64,000 bases of DNA, from the NCBI GenBank assembly GCA_009667805.1, contig CM019067.1, positions 247,539,721 to 247,603,720 of the forward strand. The letters run 5' to 3'. Position numbers and translations under genes: made by a program. Within the stretch, counting starts at the first letter, position 1. The number at the start of each line of letters is the position of its first letter. This DNA comes from Leptobrachium leishanense (lineage: Eukaryota; Chordata; Amphibia; Anura; Megophryidae). Below the pieces are notes generated by a model. It was not told where the DNA came from, ran no database searches, and saw nothing but the letters and a program-made list of their open reading frames with translations. This document shows positions 48,270-58,684 of the stretch, in pieces.

Positions 48270-49284
48270 AATCAGCGCAATTTTTCTGTGTGCTGATTTT
48301 TCATCATAATTCTTTGCATTATGATGGTTATTTTTGGGGAAGCATCTTGTTAATTAATTTATTTCATACACCTATTGAAAATAGCATTCTGCATTTTAAA
48401 TTTGTCACTTAAGCTTTTTCTAAATAAAAATCTCTTTTAATCAGTTAATTTAAAACATAAATTATTATTACTCAATGCAAAATTCACTTGACAGGTTGTT
48501 CAAGTATTATGTAGACCATCTATATAAATGGTCATTCAAACTAGAAAATTTAATTAAAGGATTTTGTAGCTTAAAAGGGCCTTGCTGTTTTGTGGGATTC
48601 AATTTTTCCTGGCTCTCAAATGATTTAACGTTGTATAATTTGAATACGTATCGTTTACCCATAATTAACATTTTTCCTTTGAAAACCATGAATTAGAGAA
48701 TAGCATAGCAATTGGTACTTTTAAGGGAGATTCCATGGTAAATGACTTCACAAGCCAGCAGTCATTGGACACATGAATATCTGTTGAAAGGGAATGGAAT
48801 GTTTATGACAAAAAGGTCAAATTCAGGATATGAGTACTCCTTGCAATGTCTGTGATAGCCTCTGTACAGTGATTTCCAGTGGACACATATAGGATGTGTC
48901 CGTCAAAAACAGGATTCTGAAGAAGGCCAGATGTATGAGGATATGGCAAACCTTAAACATTCTCTGACTATTGTCACAAAAGCTAATGAGGAGGCAGAGG
49001 ACTGGAAGACAGATGAAAAAAGAAAAAAAAAACAACAGAATCTATGGTAGTGGCTATAGAAATACTATATTGAAAACAAAAATAAAAAAAGCATTCCCTA
49101 TTCTTCAAGACCTGCTATTCCAAGTTGATCATGAATCAGTTACTATAGCCTATTATGTGTCCTCAGTGTATCTTTGCTCAACCTATATGTGGTGACATTA
49201 CTATTTTTGACATTAATGCTAAAAATTAAGGAATAAACTACTAGGTTCCAAAATCTTGCATTGCACAAACTGTTGCCTCCTCTT
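48270..49284. other. no gene recognised
   Basis: AT-rich unique-looking sequence. Frames up to 74 residues overlap on both strands and lack support. Confidence 0.5.
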
Positions 49285-49289
49285 GCTGC

Positions 49290-50187
49290 TGTCACAGTCA
49301 GCCACAATGGCGGTACCCGGGATGCGCCAAGTAGGGCCCTGGTATGAGTAAAAGCCCCTATATGCAGAGATGCAGGACACACAATAACCTTGGATACGTG
49401 AATATACCACAGGAGACACTGGGGACCTCTGCACGGCTATACCAAAGGAGCCCTATACTGATAGATCGGTCCTTAGAGTGGCCGAATCTGCTCTAATAGA
49501 AAAGACTTACCTGGTGGCCGTGCAGAGTCCTAGGGTAAACACAGATACCTGAAGGAGTATAACTCCACAACCTGCAGGGAAGCACTTCAATGACAAAAAG
49601 CCGTGGTCAGCAGGGACACACAACAAAACAATATATCAATAGACAGTACAGCTAGGGATGTCCAGAAGAGTCGTCAGTGAATAAACCAGAAGTCGAAACC
49701 AAAACGTTTACCTTAAGTCAAAGCGGGGATACAGCACCAGAGAAAATCCGTCAGCCAGGCCAGAGGGTCAATACCAGGAAGTCAATCAGAACATGAAACA
49801 GACATTGGAGAAACACTGAAACTGATAACATGAAAACACAAGACATAAACTGGAACCTGGGGATACTAAAGAAACAACAGATGGATTAACAAAAGAAATA
49901 AGGTAAACCTTAAACATGAAATAGAACTTGGACTTGGACGGAATAACAGGGAGCTCTCAGGAACAAATCTGTAGCTGAAGTGAACCAGATGCAAGAGCAT
50001 GGTGATATGCCCATATCACCATGCTCAGCCCATATCACCAGCAGATGCTCTATGAGCAATGGAACTTAACAGACAACTTAACCCCTGTGCTGCATCTCAG
50101 GGAAAGCAGCACAGGGAAACACATGGGAACACAAACATGAGCAATACAGAGGGCAGGGACACAGGGTTGGATCGTGGGAACGTTACA
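49290..50187 (-). repeat. 3' LTR, 898 bp
   Basis: Nearly identical to 52868-53777. The main difference is a rearranged stretch at about 50003-50030 where the TATA box of the other LTR is missing and a catatcaccatgctc segment is duplicated. Confidence 0.93.
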
Positions 50188-50522
50188 GTAGCCCCCCCAA
50201 AAAAAGGTGACCTCTGGGCACCTGCAAAAAAACTGAAAAACATACTCATTAATCTGAGTCCCCTGAATCTTTAGCTTAATTTCTCATGATACTAGGGCAT
50301 CTCTGAAGCACGGCCCATTGTACCTCACGGAACAGTAACCCAGAAGGAGTCCTCACAAAACCATTAGGAACATTTCCCCCTTTTGGAAACATTTTACCAA
50401 CCAGACTCCCCGGTTGCTGAGATTCCGTAAAGCAAGTCAGGAGTATGGCCTTATCAGCCTCAGAATGAAGCGTGGCATCCTTGGACCCTGGGCGGAGAGT
50501 AGCATCCTCGGACCCAACTGGA

Positions 50523-51836
50523 CTAGGGTTTTTCACCCTCTTTCGTCTTCTTTTCGAGTGGGACTTGAGGGAGGGTAACCCTATCACAGGACAAGACACT
50601 GGTGGAACCATTGTGGGACATGGGCACAGTGGGAGTGCAATGAGGCTCTGTTACCACTGACACACAGCTTGGGAGGGTTACCACTGACACACAGCTTGGG
50701 AGAGTTACCGCTGGCACACAGCTTGGGAGGGTTACCACTGACACACAGCTTGGGAGGGTTACCACTGACACACAGCTTGGGAGGGTTACCACTGACACAC
50801 AGCTTGACTGGGTTTCTGGAACTGCTGACACACAGCTTGACTGGGTTTCTGGAACTGCTGACACACAGCTTGACTGGGTTTCTGGAACTGCTGACACACA
50901 GCTTGACTGGGTTTCTGGAACTGCTGACACACAGCTTGACTGGGTTTCTGGAACTGCTGACACACAGCTTGACTGGGTTTCTGGAACTGCTGACACACAG
51001 CTTGACTGGGTTTCTGGAACTGCTGACACACAGCTTGACTGGGTTTCTGGAACTGCTGACACACAGCTTGACTGGGTTTCTGGAACTGCTGACACACAGC
51101 TTGACTGGGTTTCTGGAACTGCTGACACACAGCTTGACTGGGTTTCTGGAACTGCTGACACACAGCTTGACTGGGTTTCTGGAACTGCTGACACACAGCT
51201 TGACTGGGTTTCTGGAACTGCTGACACACAGCTTGACTGGGTTTCTGGAACTGCTGACACACAGCTTGACTGGGTTTCTGGAACTGCTGACACACAGCTT
51301 GACTGGGTTTCTGGAACTGCTGACACACAGCTTGACCGGGTTTCACTTGGCATAAAGGGCTCAGCGCCCACACTTGGCATAAAGGGTTCAGCGTCCACTG
51401 GAACCGCTAACACAGTACCAGGTTTAGGTAGCACCGCTGGAACTGCGCCAGGTTTAGATATCATGGGTGGCACATAGCCAGCAACAGTCATGGGTGGCAC
51501 GTAGCCAGAAACAGTCATGGGTGGCAGGTAGCCAGCAACAGTCATGGGTGGCACGTAGCCAGCAACAGTCATGGGTGGCACGTAGCCAGCAACCGACATG
51601 GGTGGCACGTAGCCAGCAACCGACATGGGTGGCACGTAGCCAGCAACCGACATGGGTGGCACATAGCCAGCAACCGACATGGGTGGCACATAGCCAGCAA
51701 CCGACATGGGTGGCACATAGCCAGCAACCGACATGGGTGGCACATAGCCAGCAACCGACATGGGTGGCACATAGCCAGCAACCGACATGGGTGGCACATA
51801 GCCAGCAACAGACGTGACAGCTTCACTGTCGGACAA
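50523..51836 (-). CDS. long ORF of tandem peptide repeats, up to 437 codons
   Basis: After a stop the frame opens at 51836; the first ATG is shortly downstream in the repeat VAGYVPPMS. The order is about 13 copies of a 9-residue VAGYVPPMS unit (27 bp), a short unique part (GAVPAVLPKPGTVLAV), about 16 copies of the 11-residue ETQSSCVSAVP unit (33 bp), then 9-residue SCVSVVTLP units (27 bp) and a basic tail. All unit lengths are multiples of three, so the frame survives changes in copy number. Frames of 195 and 228 codons in the same array are shadows. No known family is recognised. It could be a spacer expansion rather than a functional protein. Confidence 0.5.
   Translation of the reverse strand: MSDSEAVTSVAGYVPPMSVAGYVPPMSVAGYVPPMSVAGYVPPMSVAGYVPPMSVAGYVPPMSVAGYVPPMSVAGYVPPMSVAGYVPPMTVAGYVPPMTVAGYLPPMTVSGYVPPMTVAGYVPPMISKPGAVPAVLPKPGTVLAVPVDAEPFMPSVGAEPFMPSETRSSCVSAVPETQSSCVSAVPETQSSCVSAVPETQSSCVSAVPETQSSCVSAVPETQSSCVSAVPETQSSCVSAVPETQSSCVSAVPETQSSCVSAVPETQSSCVSAVPETQSSCVSAVPETQSSCVSAVPETQSSCVSAVPETQSSCVSAVPETQSSCVSAVPETQSSCVSAVPETQSSCVSVVTLPSCVSVVTLPSCVSVVTLPSCVPAVTLPSCVSVVTLPSCVSVVTEPHCTPTVPMSHNGSTSVLSCDRVTLPQVPLEKKTKEGEKP
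50643..51812. repeat. three adjacent minisatellites of 27, 33 and 27 bp
   Basis: 50643-50803: 27-bp units (gttaccactgacacacagct tgggagg). 50803-51343: about 16 units of 33 bp (ttgactgggtttctggaact gctgacacacagc). 51463-51812: about 13 units of 27 bp (atgggtggcacatagccagc aaccgac). The units are almost identical, which points to recent expansion. Confidence 0.95.
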
Positions 51837-51855
51837 AGGCTACTTGATTTTACAA

Positions 51856-52510
51856 TTAGACATAAATATAGCGGTTTCCGCCGCTACTCTCCATGATTGC
51901 GGCATCACCGCTGGACAAGATTGCGGCATCACCACTAGACATCATTGCGGCATCACATCTAAACTCCTTGGTTGTGACCCCACCACCAGACCCCATAATT
52001 GCTGCCTCGCCGCCTGGCACTATTAGTGCGGTGGGTGGTGCAGATAAGCGTACAGCAACGCTGGAAATACAGCCTGTAATAATCTTACGCCCTGGACCAC
52101 CATTATGGTGTCTGGCAGTTTGGCGAGGGTATATAGGAGAAGTCTTAATGGGAACAACCTTCATGGCTTCATCCTCTGACTCCCTGGCCGAGAAGGAGTC
52201 AAACTCCATTTGTTCCTCGGGATCAGAAGGGAAAACTCAGCTGGGTCTGAGATGTCAGTTGCCCCCTCCACAGACCTGGTTACCTCTGGAAGGGCTCTCC
52301 TAGGCCTGGACGGTAAAGGGGGTCTGACCTTGGATATATGGTGGGGTCTGATGCCATCTGACCCAGTACGGGGCCTGGCACCATCTGACCCATAGTCAGA
52401 ATATTCAACAAGGTCATTAACATCAGTTACCCTCTCCACAGGTCTGGTTACCTTAGGAAGGGCTCTCCTAAACCTGGATGGTACAGGGGGTCTGATTACC
52501 TTGGACTCAT
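51856..52510 (-). pseudogene. linker coding region of the pol-less LTR element, frame-broken
   Basis: Two overlapping minus-strand frames (52439-52161 and 52209-51856) seem to continue the gag-like ORF. They are rich in P, R, S and G (for example RPRTGSDGIRPHHISK and SSGDAAIMSSG-type repeats) and have no recognisable domain. Frame changes near 52180-52200 suggest decay. Confidence 0.45.
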
Positions 52511-52514
52511 AACA

Positions 52515-52865
52515 TCAACTGGCCTTGGTGACCCGACTGTGGGTCGTGGGCACAGTGGGCACTTTGCCAGCCTCAGCACGCACTGGCTTCTTGCCAGCCT
52601 CGGCGCGCACTGGCTTGAGCGGGCACCATGAAATAAAATGCGATGAACTGGCACAATAAAAACAGAGATTGCCAGTTCGCCTTCTATTCATTTCCTCACA
52701 AGAAAGCGGACCACGTACCCTGCTTACTTGAACAGCTTGAACATCAGAAGGGAGAAAAACTGTGTCCATTAACCCCTTCCACTTTGACATGAAATCACCA
52801 AACAGGTGCAGCATAGACTCCAATACTTTACGCACCTCTGCGGGCTTTATGGTTGGCTCTTGCAT
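52515..52865 (-). CDS. Gag-like protein with CCHC zinc knuckle, 116 aa
   Basis: The ATG at 52865 lies two bases inside the 5' LTR border. The frame upstream is also open into the LTR. The zinc knuckle is C68-X2-C71-X4-H76-X4-C81, preceded by PLSCEEMNRRRTGNLCFYC, which is the gypsy Gag pattern. It resembles PPEELNRRRTQHLCLYCASP of the gypsy element at the right edge. The capsid region that should come before the knuckle is absent. The tail repeats PVRAEAGK twice. It may bind RNA and allow packaging by a partner element (inference). Confidence 0.7.
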   Translation of the reverse strand: MQEPTIKPAEVRKVLESMLHLFGDFMSKWKGLMDTVFLPSDVQAVQVSRVRGPLSCEEMNRRRTGNLCFYCASSSHFISWCPLKPVRAEAGKKPVRAEAGKVPTVPTTHSRVTKAS

Positions 52866-52867
52866 TA

Positions 52868-53777
52868 TGTCACAGTCAGCCACAATGGCGGTACCCGGCA
52901 TGCGCCAAGTAGGGCCCTGGTATAAGTAAAAGCCCCTATATGCAGAGATGCAGGACACACAATAACCTTGGATATGTGAATATACCACAGGAGACACTGG
53001 GGACCTTTGCACGGCTATACTAAAGGAGCCCTATACTGATAGATCGGTCCTTAGAGTGGCCGAATCTGCTCTAATAGAAAAGAGTTACCTAGTGGCCGTG
53101 CAGAGTCCTAGGGTAAACACAGATACCTGAAGGAGTATAACTCCACAACCTGCAGGGAAGCACTTCAATGACAAAAAGCCGTGGTCAGCAGGGACACACA
53201 ACAAAACAATATATCAATAGACAGTACAGCTAGGGATGTCCAGAAGAGTCGTTGGTGAATAAGCCAGAAGTCGAAACCAAAACGTTTACCTTAAGTCAAA
53301 GCGGGGATACAGCACCAGAGAAAATCCGTCAGCCAGGCCAGAGGGTCAATACCAGGAAGTCAATCAGAACATGAAACAGACAATGGAGAAACACTGAAAC
53401 TGATAACATGAAAACACAAGACATAAACTGGAACCTGGGGATACTAAAGAAACAACAGACGGATTAACAAAAAAAATAAGGTAAACCTTAAACATGAAAT
53501 AGAACTTGAACTTGGACAGAATAACAGGGAGCTCTCAGGAACAAATCTGTAGCTGAAGTGAACCAGATGCAAGAGCATGGTGATATGGGCCCATGGCTTT
53601 ATATAGGGGAGTAATCAGCCCATATCACCAGCAGATGCTCAACGAGCAATGGAATTTAACAGACAACTTAAGCCCTGTGCTGCATCTCAGGGAAATCAGC
53701 ACAGGGAAACACATGGGAACACAAACCTGAGCAATACAGAGGGCAGGGAGACAGGGTTGGAACGTGGGAACGTTACA
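52868..53777 (-). repeat. 5' LTR, 910 bp
   Basis: Direct repeat partner of 49290-50187. It retains the TATA box at 53596-53606. Read on the minus strand it drives the internal region. Confidence 0.93.
53596..53606 (-). promoter_or_regulatory. TATA box of the 5' LTR
   Basis: The minus strand reads CCTATATAAAG, a strong TATA box in the expected upstream part of the LTR. The 3' LTR lacks it because of a local rearrangement. Confidence 0.65.
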
Positions 53778-53782
53778 GCTGC

Positions 53783-55190
53783 TATTAGATGGACACAGAG
53801 GTTCTTGACCTGTAAATTAGGCTTTATCAGTAAGTGCATACCACTAATGTTAACAGTCACTTGCTCTTCTATTGGTGACTTTCAATGTTGAAGCTAAGCA
53901 GCGCCTCTTAATTCCATGGATATTTGACCTAATGTTAATGCTGGAATATTTTTCTGAAAAAAGCTGAAGGTGCACTAAAAACTAGTTCAAATGTCAGCTT
54001 CACTTTTACCTGTTTGCTGAAGATGATGTTTGGGGGATGTTGTTAGGTTTTCTGACACTGATGTCATTGATGAAGCTTCTCCAACTGCTGTTTGCGCTTC
54101 CGTTTTGGTACACGCCAAAGTTTATCATTGTTGCAACAACAGAAAACTCCAGCGTTTTGTGAGTAACTGTCTTTGTTTGGCGTATGTCCCAGTAACCAGA
54201 GACAATCATGTGGAAGTAGGGGGCAGAATCCTGCAACCTTGACCAGATAAATTCACTAAAGTGATCATTGTGGATAGATATGACTCAATGAAGGACTTAA
54301 AGACTAAGTTTAGAGAGAAAAGAGTTGAGGTGACATTAGCGTTATGCTTTATCTGCTTTGAGTATGCCTTGCCAGCTGACTATTCCACCAGCACATATAA
54401 CCTGCTTCCAAGTGAAATATCAAATGGATCAAATGGTAAATGGAGTGTTAAATTTATTATGAAAGCTGGCCACCCAATGTTGGTTTATCAATGACCTTTC
54501 TACAGCATTTGAAACCAGACATTGATGCTAGATTTAGAATTACTATATATATATATTTGTTCAAATAAGACATCTTAAGAGGTGACTAACCAACTGTCTA
54601 AAAATATTTAATTTACAAAATAATTTGTTAAAATATTTAATTTACAAAATGGGTTTTAAAAACATATGGGCAACAATAAAAAAATCTTCTCGACTTTAAG
54701 CTTACCATGTATTTCCTTCCCAATAAAGTCTGTTTTTAGAAAATGTAATATATTTTCTAAAAGTAGAGCCATGATACTTTCACATGTCAAATCCTGTGAT
54801 AGGAAATGCAATTATAGATTATAGATGTAGCCAAACAGATATACCTCTTGCGATGCCAAGCACATATCCCTGAGATTCTATGGATTTATAAACCTTTGAT
54901 ATTTAGTTCTCTTTCAGCAAGGAAGGAATGAAGTAAACGCTAAAAGATCTTTATTTTTAAAAAATTTTGAGCTCCGTCATTTTTACAGTTTTAAAAGCCA
55001 ATAGCAAATCAACCTTTTGAATTAATATTTGGAAATAATATTGTATTTTTTTTTATTTCTAGATTCATTTTTCAGAAATGGCATGAGATAATTGTTTGAC
55101 TCTATCACTTTTAGTCAATCTCAGAATACATAACAGCAGGAGATAAGTCGTGTGGGAACACAGTGTCACCACCACGTTCACAGTGGAGAC
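53783..55190. other. no gene recognised
   Basis: Unique-looking, AT-rich sequence to the right of the LTR element. Frames at 54006-54494 are under 80 residues and show no domain. Confidence 0.5.
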
Positions 55191-55196
55191 TATCAG

Positions 55197-55565
55197 GTCT
55201 ATTCACTAAAGGTGAAACTCAGGAGAACTGGCAGGAGAAGTGAAAATTCTAGGTCAAAATAGCCAAGCCAGAAAAATTCTCCCGTTTATCTTACTTTTCA
55301 AATCGGCTATTTGGTCTAGATCAGTGGATCTCAACCGCGGTCCTCAAGTACCTCTAACAGGCCAGGTTTTCCAGATATCTGAAGCCCAGCACAGGTGATT
55401 GGATTAGCTGCTCAGTGATTGCAGGATTCAGTCTGCTTTTCTCCAAGGTAATCCATAAAACCTGGCCTGTTAGGGGTACTTGCGGACCGCGGTTGGGAAC
55501 CACTGGTCTAGATTGTTCTTTTCTCCTGACAATTCTCCTGAGTTTCACCTTTTAGTAAATAGACC
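55197..55565. mobile_element. palindromic MITE, host of a nested hAT MITE
   Basis: The left arm aggtctattcactaaaggtg aaactcaggagaa pairs with the right arm ttctcctgagtttcaccttt tagtaaatagacct. Interior blocks (gaaaattctaggtcaaaata gcc, atcggctatttggtctaga) relate it to the elements at 4845 and 9100. Split by 55322-55505. Confidence 0.85.
55322..55505. mobile_element. 184-bp hAT MITE with perfect 8-bp target duplication
   Basis: CAGTGGATCTCAACCGCGGT at the left and ACCGCGGTTGGGAACCACTG at the right form the terminal inverted repeats. GTCTAGAT flanks both sides (55314-55321, 55506-55513). CAGTGG...CCACTG ends are typical of the hAT superfamily. A half-copy lies at 20362-20413. Confidence 0.95.
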
Positions 55566-55734
55566 TGTGAGTTACCATTTGGACCACACACAATAAAGCT
55601 TGTATTTAAGTAATCAACCATATATTAACTTGTTAAAGGGACACTAAAACTAAAAAATGAAATTGTTAATTTTGTTTATTTTATGTTGCTGATATTTTAC
55701 ATGTGCTTTATTTTTCTCTTGCATGTTTAGTTAA

Positions 55735-55990
55735 CCCTTTCCCGCCACGGAGCGTACTATGCCATACACGCAGTGGGTGGGTCAGCTGCGGGGTGGCATA
55801 GCACTATCCACTGTTGTCTATAGGCCGCAACAGACATGCCCAACAGTTGGCGCATGATGCACACCATTGGCTGCCGCAGGACGGCTGGAACTCCGGCTGT
55901 CCCCCTGCAGCTAATGACATGTGCTGCCTGTCAGCTGTGTAGGCGGGTCAGAGAAGGGTCCTCGGGACAGAAGGCTCCTCCGGATCAGAG
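55735..55990 (+). mobile_element. piggyBac-like MITE left-end fragment
   Basis: TTAA (55731-55734) followed by CCCTTTCCCGCCACGGAGCG, then short palindromes (gtactatgccatac...gtggcatagcac; gacggctggaactccggctgtc). Similar start at 18841. No right end recognised. Confidence 0.5.
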
Positions 55991-56158
55991 AAGAAACTCC
56001 TCCGGGACTGAAACATTGACCATTCTATATAAAAGATTTGTGTAATTTTGTAACAAACCTCTGATTTGCAGACCTATTTGTGGTTGTCTATTGTGTGAAT
56101 CAAGGTCCAACACCTGAGTATTAGGATTTTACACAAGGTGGTGTGGAGACCAAAGGGA

Positions 56159-56159
<1 letters not shown>

Positions 56160-56225
<66 letters not shown>

Positions 56226-56250
56226 TTATTTATTTATTTATTTATTTATT
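56160..56250 (+). repeat. compound microsatellite (CT)n(AT)n(TTTA)n
   Basis: About 14 CT units, about 14 AT units, then a TTTA run. The serine/leucine-rich and isoleucine/tyrosine-rich frame here is an artefact. Confidence 0.95.
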
Positions 56251-56254
56251 TATA

Positions 56255-56315
56255 AAGTATTTTACCAGGAAGGATAGATTGAGATTTCTCTTATTTTCAA
56301 GTACATCCTGGGTAA
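56255..56315 (-). repeat. SINE 3' body fragment, minus orientation
   Basis: aagtattttaccaggaagga tagattgagatttctcttat tttcaagtacatcctgg is the complement of the SINE 3' part at 7010-7070. Confidence 0.8.
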
Positions 56316-56445
56316 AGATTTGAGTGCACGTTTTATGTTACGTGTGAGAGGATAATTGCTAATAGGGTGACAGGATTCTTGGCGAGTTAAGTTTTTAAGA
56401 CTTAACCCCTGCCAGTAAGCATACACACACACAAACATATACATA

Positions 56446-57945
56446 CAGTGAGGGAAAAATGTATTTGATCCCTTGCTTATTTTGTACGTTTGCCCACTGA
56501 CAATTAAATGATCAGTCTATAATTTTAATGTTAGGTTTATTCTAACAGTGGGAGACAAAAAAAATCCTGAAAAAAGCATTTCAAAAAAGTTACAAATTGA
56601 TTTGCAATTTAATGAGTGAAATAAGTATTTGACCCCTTCGCAGAACATGACTAAGTACTTGGCGGAAAACCCCTGTTGGCAATCACAGAGGTCAGAAATT
56701 TCTTGTAGTTGGCCACCAGGTTTACACACATCTCAGGAGGGATTTTTCTCCCACTCCTCTTTGTAGATCCTTTCCAAGTTATTAAGGTTTCTAGGCTGAC
56801 ATTTGGCAACTCGAACCAACTCCCTTCAGCTCCCTCCACAGATTTTCTATGGGATTAAGGTCTGGACTGGCTAGGTCACTCCAGGACTGTAATGGGCTTC
56901 TTTGTGAGACACTCCTTTGTTGCCTTGGCTGTGTGTTTTGGGTCATCGTAATGCTGGAATACCCATCCACGACCCATTTTCAATGCCCTGGCTGATGGAA
57001 GGAAGTTCTCACGCAAGATTTGACAGTACATGGCCCCATCCATCTTCCTTTTTGATGCAGTGAAGTTGTCCTGTCCCCTTAGCAGCAAAACACCCCAAAA
57101 ACATAATGTTTCCACCTCCATGTTTGACGGTGGTGATGGTTCTTGGGGTCAGGCAGCATTCCTCCTCTTCCAACACGACGTTTAGTTGATGCCAAAGAGC
57201 TCGATTTTGGTCACACCTGACCACAACACTTTCACCCAGTTCTCCTCTGAATCATTCAGATGTTCATTGGCAAACTTCATACAGGTCTGTATATGTGCCT
57301 TATTTAGCAGGGGAACTTTGCGGGCACTGCAGGATTTCAGTCCTTCACGGTGTAGTGTGTTACCAATTGTTTTCTTGGTGACTATGGTCCCAGCTGCCTT
57401 GAGATCATTGACAAGGTCCTCCCATGTAGTTCATTTGCGAATAATCTCACAGTATAACCGCACCAACTGTTTGCACCGTCTCACTAAACTGCTTGGCAAT
57501 GGTCTTGTAGCCCATTCCAGCCTTGTGTAGGTCTGCAATCTTGTCCATGACATCCTTGGACAGCTCTTTGGTCTTGGCCGTGGTGGAGATTTTGGAATCT
57601 GATTGATTGCTTCTGTGGACAGCTGTCTTTCCTACAGGTAACAAACTGAGATTAGGAGCACTCCTTTTAAGAGAGTGCTCCTAATCACAGCTCGTTACCT
57701 GTATAAAAGATACCTTGGAGCCAGAAATCTGGCTGATTGATAGGGGATCAAATACTTATTTCACTCATTATAATGTAAATTAATTCATAACTTTTTTGAA
57801 ATTTGGTTTTCTGTTTTTTGTTGTTGTTATTCTGCCTCTCGCTGTTAGAATAAACCTGCCATTAAAATTATAGACTGATCATTTCTTTGTCAGTGGTCAA
57901 ACATATAAAATCAGCAGGGGATCAAATACTTTTTTTCCCTCACTG
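56446..57945 (-). mobile_element. full-length Tc1/mariner element, 1.5 kb, degenerate
   Basis: The ends CAGTGAGGGAAAAATGTATT (56446) and complement (to 57945) are flanked by TA (56444-56445, 57946-57947). Distinct family from the copies at 11796 and 28134. Carries a broken transposase on the minus strand. Confidence 0.93.
56651..57644 (-). pseudogene. Tc1-type transposase, several frameshifts and stops
   Basis: Minus-strand order: helix-turn-helix region [20 protein letters not shown] (about 57560), frame change near 57450, VLWSDQN (altered first catalytic region, about 57210), [39 protein letters not shown] (second aspartate region, about 56970), a stop after KPITVLE at 56876, then C-terminal remnants ([14 protein letters not shown]). 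Inactive. Confidence 0.88.
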
Positions 57946-57957
57946 TATATACACATA

Positions 57958-58681
57958 GGGCCACATTACATTCTTGACGTTAATGTTAACGCTCACTTGC
58001 GTGAGCATTAACGTTAACTGCGGTGTCTACTGCATATTACGATCCAAACGCAAATGGTTAAGTAACCCGTTTGCGTTTGGTACCTTGCACTTTTCAGCAC
58101 GAGGTTACTGTACTTTGTGCTCCCTATGCTTAACATGGGGAGCGCAAAGTGTTAATCAGCATTAGTATTACAATCTAATAGCGCTGATTAACGTCCGGCT
58201 CTGGTTAGCAGAAAGTTAACCACAGCCAGGACTTGGTGTTAACGGTTTCCGCTTCTGCAGAATCCGTTAAAACCAGCCTAAACATAAAAAAACAGAAGCG
58301 TATACTCACCTCCTGTCCAGCGACGAGGACTGCGGCTCCGACTGCATCCTCCGTCCGGTGGGAGCAGTGAAAGACTGGGGGAAAAAGTCCCCCCAGTCTC
58401 TTCCTGCATATCACTACGCCGACTGGCCGTATCTCGCGAGGTGAGATCCGGCTGGTCATGTGACCGGCAGGGGGAAACTCAATGGAGTCCTACGGACTCC
58501 ATCGAGTGGATGCTCGCGGCAGCGCTGAGCCAGCGGGTTAACACGTGGTAACAATGCAGGCAGCATCTTTTGCTCCTGCATTGTAATCCAGCGTTAAAAC
58601 GCGGGCACAAGGGGGAAAACTGCCGGCGCAGTTTTTCCTCACTTGCGCCCGCGTTTTAATGCTAGGATTGTAATATAGCCC
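57958..58681. mobile_element. Harbinger-like MITE, diverged ends
   Basis: The left end GGGCCACATTACATTC pairs with the right end GATTGTAATATAGCCC. The flanks are ATA and TTA, an imperfect 3-bp match. Internal palindromes include gttaacgctcac...gtgagcattaac, tccattgag/ctcgatgga types and aaaacgcgggc...gcccgcgtttt. The body is shared with 15035-15325 and 47695-48265. It begins 12 bp after a Tc1 end. Confidence 0.75.
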
Positions 58682-58684
58682 TTA

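Larger units (their letters stand above)
49290..53777 (-). mobile_element. complete but pol-less LTR retrotransposon, 5-bp target duplication
   Basis: Two direct LTRs (49290-50187 and 52868-53777) flank about 2.7 kb. The target duplication GCTGC is perfect (49285-49289, 53778-53782). On the minus strand the LTRs start TGTAACG and end TGTGACA. The interior encodes a gag zinc-knuckle ORF and an ORF of tandem peptide repeats, but has no protease, RT or integrase. A G7 run next to the 3' LTR (50190-50198) could be part of the polypurine tract. It would depend on another element's enzymes. Confidence 0.93.

Noticed and set aside
50669..51373. Long frames of 228 (plus) and 195 (minus) codons in the 33-bp array
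   Set aside because: A 33-bp unit without stops is open in several frames on both strands, so these frames follow from the repeat. Only the frame continuous with the 9-residue arrays is worth listing.
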